A stretch of DNA of 5,164 bases from Elusimicrobia bacterium RIFOXYB2_FULL_48_7 (GTDB taxonomy: Bacteria; Elusimicrobiota; Endomicrobiia; CG1-02-37-114; XYA2-FULL-39-19): positions 1 through 5,164 of the forward strand of contig MGVM01000130.1 in the NCBI GenBank assembly GCA_001800495.1. The letters are read 5' to 3'. Shown here piece after piece: positions 4,054 through 5,164 of this stretch. The position numbers were made by a program, and so were the translations under genes. Position 1 is the stretch's first letter; each line of letters opens with the position of its first letter. Under the pieces are notes generated by a model. That model was not told the origin of the DNA. It ran no database searches and saw only the letters and a program-made list of their open reading frames with translations.

Positions 4054-4636
4054 AACCTTCGCCCTCCTCTTTCTGCCTGTAATGCGAATTAATGGCTACA
4101 AGGAAAGTCCTTAAAAGGATGAATTTTTTCCGGAGTGTCTCGCAATCGCCGTTCAAACTGCCGCTCTTTGCGCTTTCCCGCGCGATATCATCGCATAAGT
4201 CCAGCTGGTTCAGGGAATCTTCAACTATTTTCCTGTCGCGGGACAGGAGTTTTTTTAAAACATCCGTTGTTTCGTTGAATTCCTTCACAAAATTGTTCAG
4301 CAGGTCGCCCTGGCGCAGTTCAACGCTGGGCAGTTCGCCTTTCCGCAGGGCGTCCATTGCCTTGCGCACCCTGAAAAGGGGCCCTGCCACCTTGTGCGAC
4401 AGGTGCATGCCAAGCAGGAAATTCCCCGCGACCAGCGTAACTAGCAGGAAACCGAGCGTCTTGAAAAATTCAAGGGCTATATGCGGTTTTTCCGGGCTGG
4501 CTGCCACCGAAAACAGGTGCAGGACTCCCCAGCCGATAAAGATCCCCTCGGCCATCGCGATAAGCGTTATGGCGAGGATAAACTTGAACTGCAGTTCCTG
4601 GTCCACGATGAATTGTTTCCTGAATAATTTGTTCAT
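4025..4636 (-). CDS. Two-TM membrane protein with HAMP-like linker, no output domain
   Basis: With the ATG at 4636 the product is 203 aa. Membrane segments are seen at about 19-44 and 57-77, with a short periplasmic loop between (SPEKPHIALEFF). A HAMP-type region follows (about 78-121), with SHKVAGPLFRVRKAMDAL and an LRKGELP turn, then a helical, probably coiled-coil, tail. There is no kinase, methyl-accepting or cyclase domain, so it may be a membrane adaptor or sensor for the receiver protein encoded next, whose gene overlaps it by 29 bases. Two starts are possible. ATG at 4636 has AGGTGA 6 bases upstream. GTG at 4645 would add three residues and overlap the previous stop as GTGA, with AAAGGTGG upstream. 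I prefer the ATG. The charged residue E30 inside TM1 is unusual. Confidence 0.82.
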   Translation of the reverse strand: MNKLFRKQFIVDQELQFKFILAITLIAMAEGIFIGWGVLHLFSVAASPEKPHIALEFFKTLGFLLVTLVAGNFLLGMHLSHKVAGPLFRVRKAMDALRKGELPSVELRQGDLLNNFVKEFNETTDVLKKLLSRDRKIVEDSLNQLDLCDDIARESAKSGSLNGDCETLRKKFILLRTFLVAINSHYRQKEEGEGYGQQNDPDS

Positions 4637-4641
4637 GGCTG

Positions 4642-5164
4642 TCACCTGTTGTCCACCTTTACTTCCACTCTTTCAACGGATTTTGCTGACAGTTTCCCCT
4701 CGTATTTTATTTCGTCTTCCCCGCGCAGCAGCATTTTTGAGAGTTCTTTCGCTACCTGCCCGGCGGTTTTCACGGCGAGTTCCCTGTTTTTGCAGTACAC
4801 CTCGACTTTTACGGGGTAATTGAAATAATCTTTTTTTATCCTGTCGGCGGTTTCCTGGAGCATTTCGGCGCCCGCAGCGCTGAAACTGTTTTCCTGTAAA
4901 AGTTCCGGCGGCGCTTTATAGAGGGCCTTGAAATCCAAACTTATTAAAAACCCGGCCTGTTCCTGGTGAACAACGCCCGCGGCTGTGAAAGTCCTGCCCG
5001 CGGACGTGCGGCCCATATACCGCAGAACCGGGGAATACGGGGCGCCGGCCTCCAGCATCCTTCCGCCGTCGTTTTTGCCGTCGAAAACAATATTTTCCGG
5101 CGGCAGGCCTTTGCCGGAATACCTGCGGAATATTTCCCCGGACTCATCAGCCACTACAAGTTCC
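4642..5164 (-). CDS. FlgD-Ig-like plus degenerate OmpA-like envelope protein (5' end outside window)
   Basis: The frame is open to the right edge, so only the C-terminal part (about 173 codons) is seen. A GTG at 5154 could be read as a start, but the residues before it (ELVV) continue a beta-strand pattern and the gene probably extends further. The first visible part, with DESGEIFRRYSGKG, PPENIVFDGKNDGGRML and APYSPVLRYMG, resembles the FlgD-Ig/gliding-type repeat (D..G..vr...G.g..P..i.WdG.d..G......Y...). The last ~85 residues have the length and pattern of an OmpA-like domain (LLQENSFSAAGAEMLQETADRI, then VERVEVKV). The usual peptidoglycan-binding signature with the conserved Asp and Arg is not recognisable, so cell-wall binding is doubtful. 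It overlaps or abuts the HAMP-protein gene and is likely its operon partner in the envelope. Confidence 0.7.
   Translation of the reverse strand, partial: ELVVADESGEIFRRYSGKGLPPENIVFDGKNDGGRMLEAGAPYSPVLRYMGRTSAGRTFTAAGVVHQEQAGFLISLDFKALYKAPPELLQENSFSAAGAEMLQETADRIKKDYFNYPVKVEVYCKNRELAVKTAGQVAKELSKMLLRGEDEIKYEGKLSAKSVERVEVKVDNR

Noticed and set aside
4092..4823. 243-codon plus-strand open frame opposite the HAMP-protein gene
   Set aside because: Shadow of real genes on the other strand: the peptide is Ser/Arg/Pro-rich with no domain, while the minus-strand frame has clear membrane segments and overlaps properly with neighbours.

Overview
The window looks like a chromosomal segment from an uncultured, probably anaerobic, diderm bacterium. 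The evidence for a bacterium is sigma70-type promoters with 17-bp spacers, Shine-Dalgarno sites, a TPP riboswitch with an intrinsic terminator, and PilZ and CheY-like signalling proteins. An OmpA-like fold protein suggests a diderm. A histidine-type (sulfide-dependent) Thi4 suggests anaerobic, sulfide-rich metabolism. I cannot assign a phylum from the sequence; candidate lineages such as Omnitrophota, Elusimicrobiota or Desulfobacterota relatives are only impressions.

Layout. (1) Positions 1-1030, minus strand: a thiazole-synthase gene (thi4) preceded by a strong promoter, a TPP riboswitch aptamer and a terminator hairpin, forming a feedback-controlled thiamine unit. (2) About 1050-2030: a mostly AT-rich stretch with a Fic-family AMP-transferase-like gene on the minus strand, its own promoter, and a possible 17-codon ORF behind it. 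(3) 2045-2450, plus strand: a tRNA-Ser(GGA) gene with promoter and terminator. The tRNA sits inside a shell made of partial copies of its own 5' and 3' ends. Between the shell and the tRNA lie two hairpin modules in inverted orientation that share the same architecture. This is the most unusual part of the window. (4) 2472-5164, minus strand and clearly more GC-rich: a signalling cluster. In transcription order it holds a 5'-truncated FlgD-Ig-like/OmpA-like protein, a two-TM HAMP-type membrane protein, a single-domain response regulator, a hairpin, then a second response regulator from its own (possibly leaderless) promoter, and a PilZ protein that appears to carry two PilZ-like halves.

How it fits together. 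The envelope protein, HAMP protein and first regulator overlap or nearly overlap and are almost certainly one operon. The second regulator and the PilZ protein form another short operon that ends at a bidirectional terminator facing the tRNA unit. No histidine kinase, diguanylate cyclase or receptor output domain lies in the window, so the inputs to these regulators must come from elsewhere. The thi4 and Fic units are functionally unrelated to the signalling cluster. The change in base composition coincides with the rearranged tRNA-Ser locus, which may mark a junction between segments of different history.
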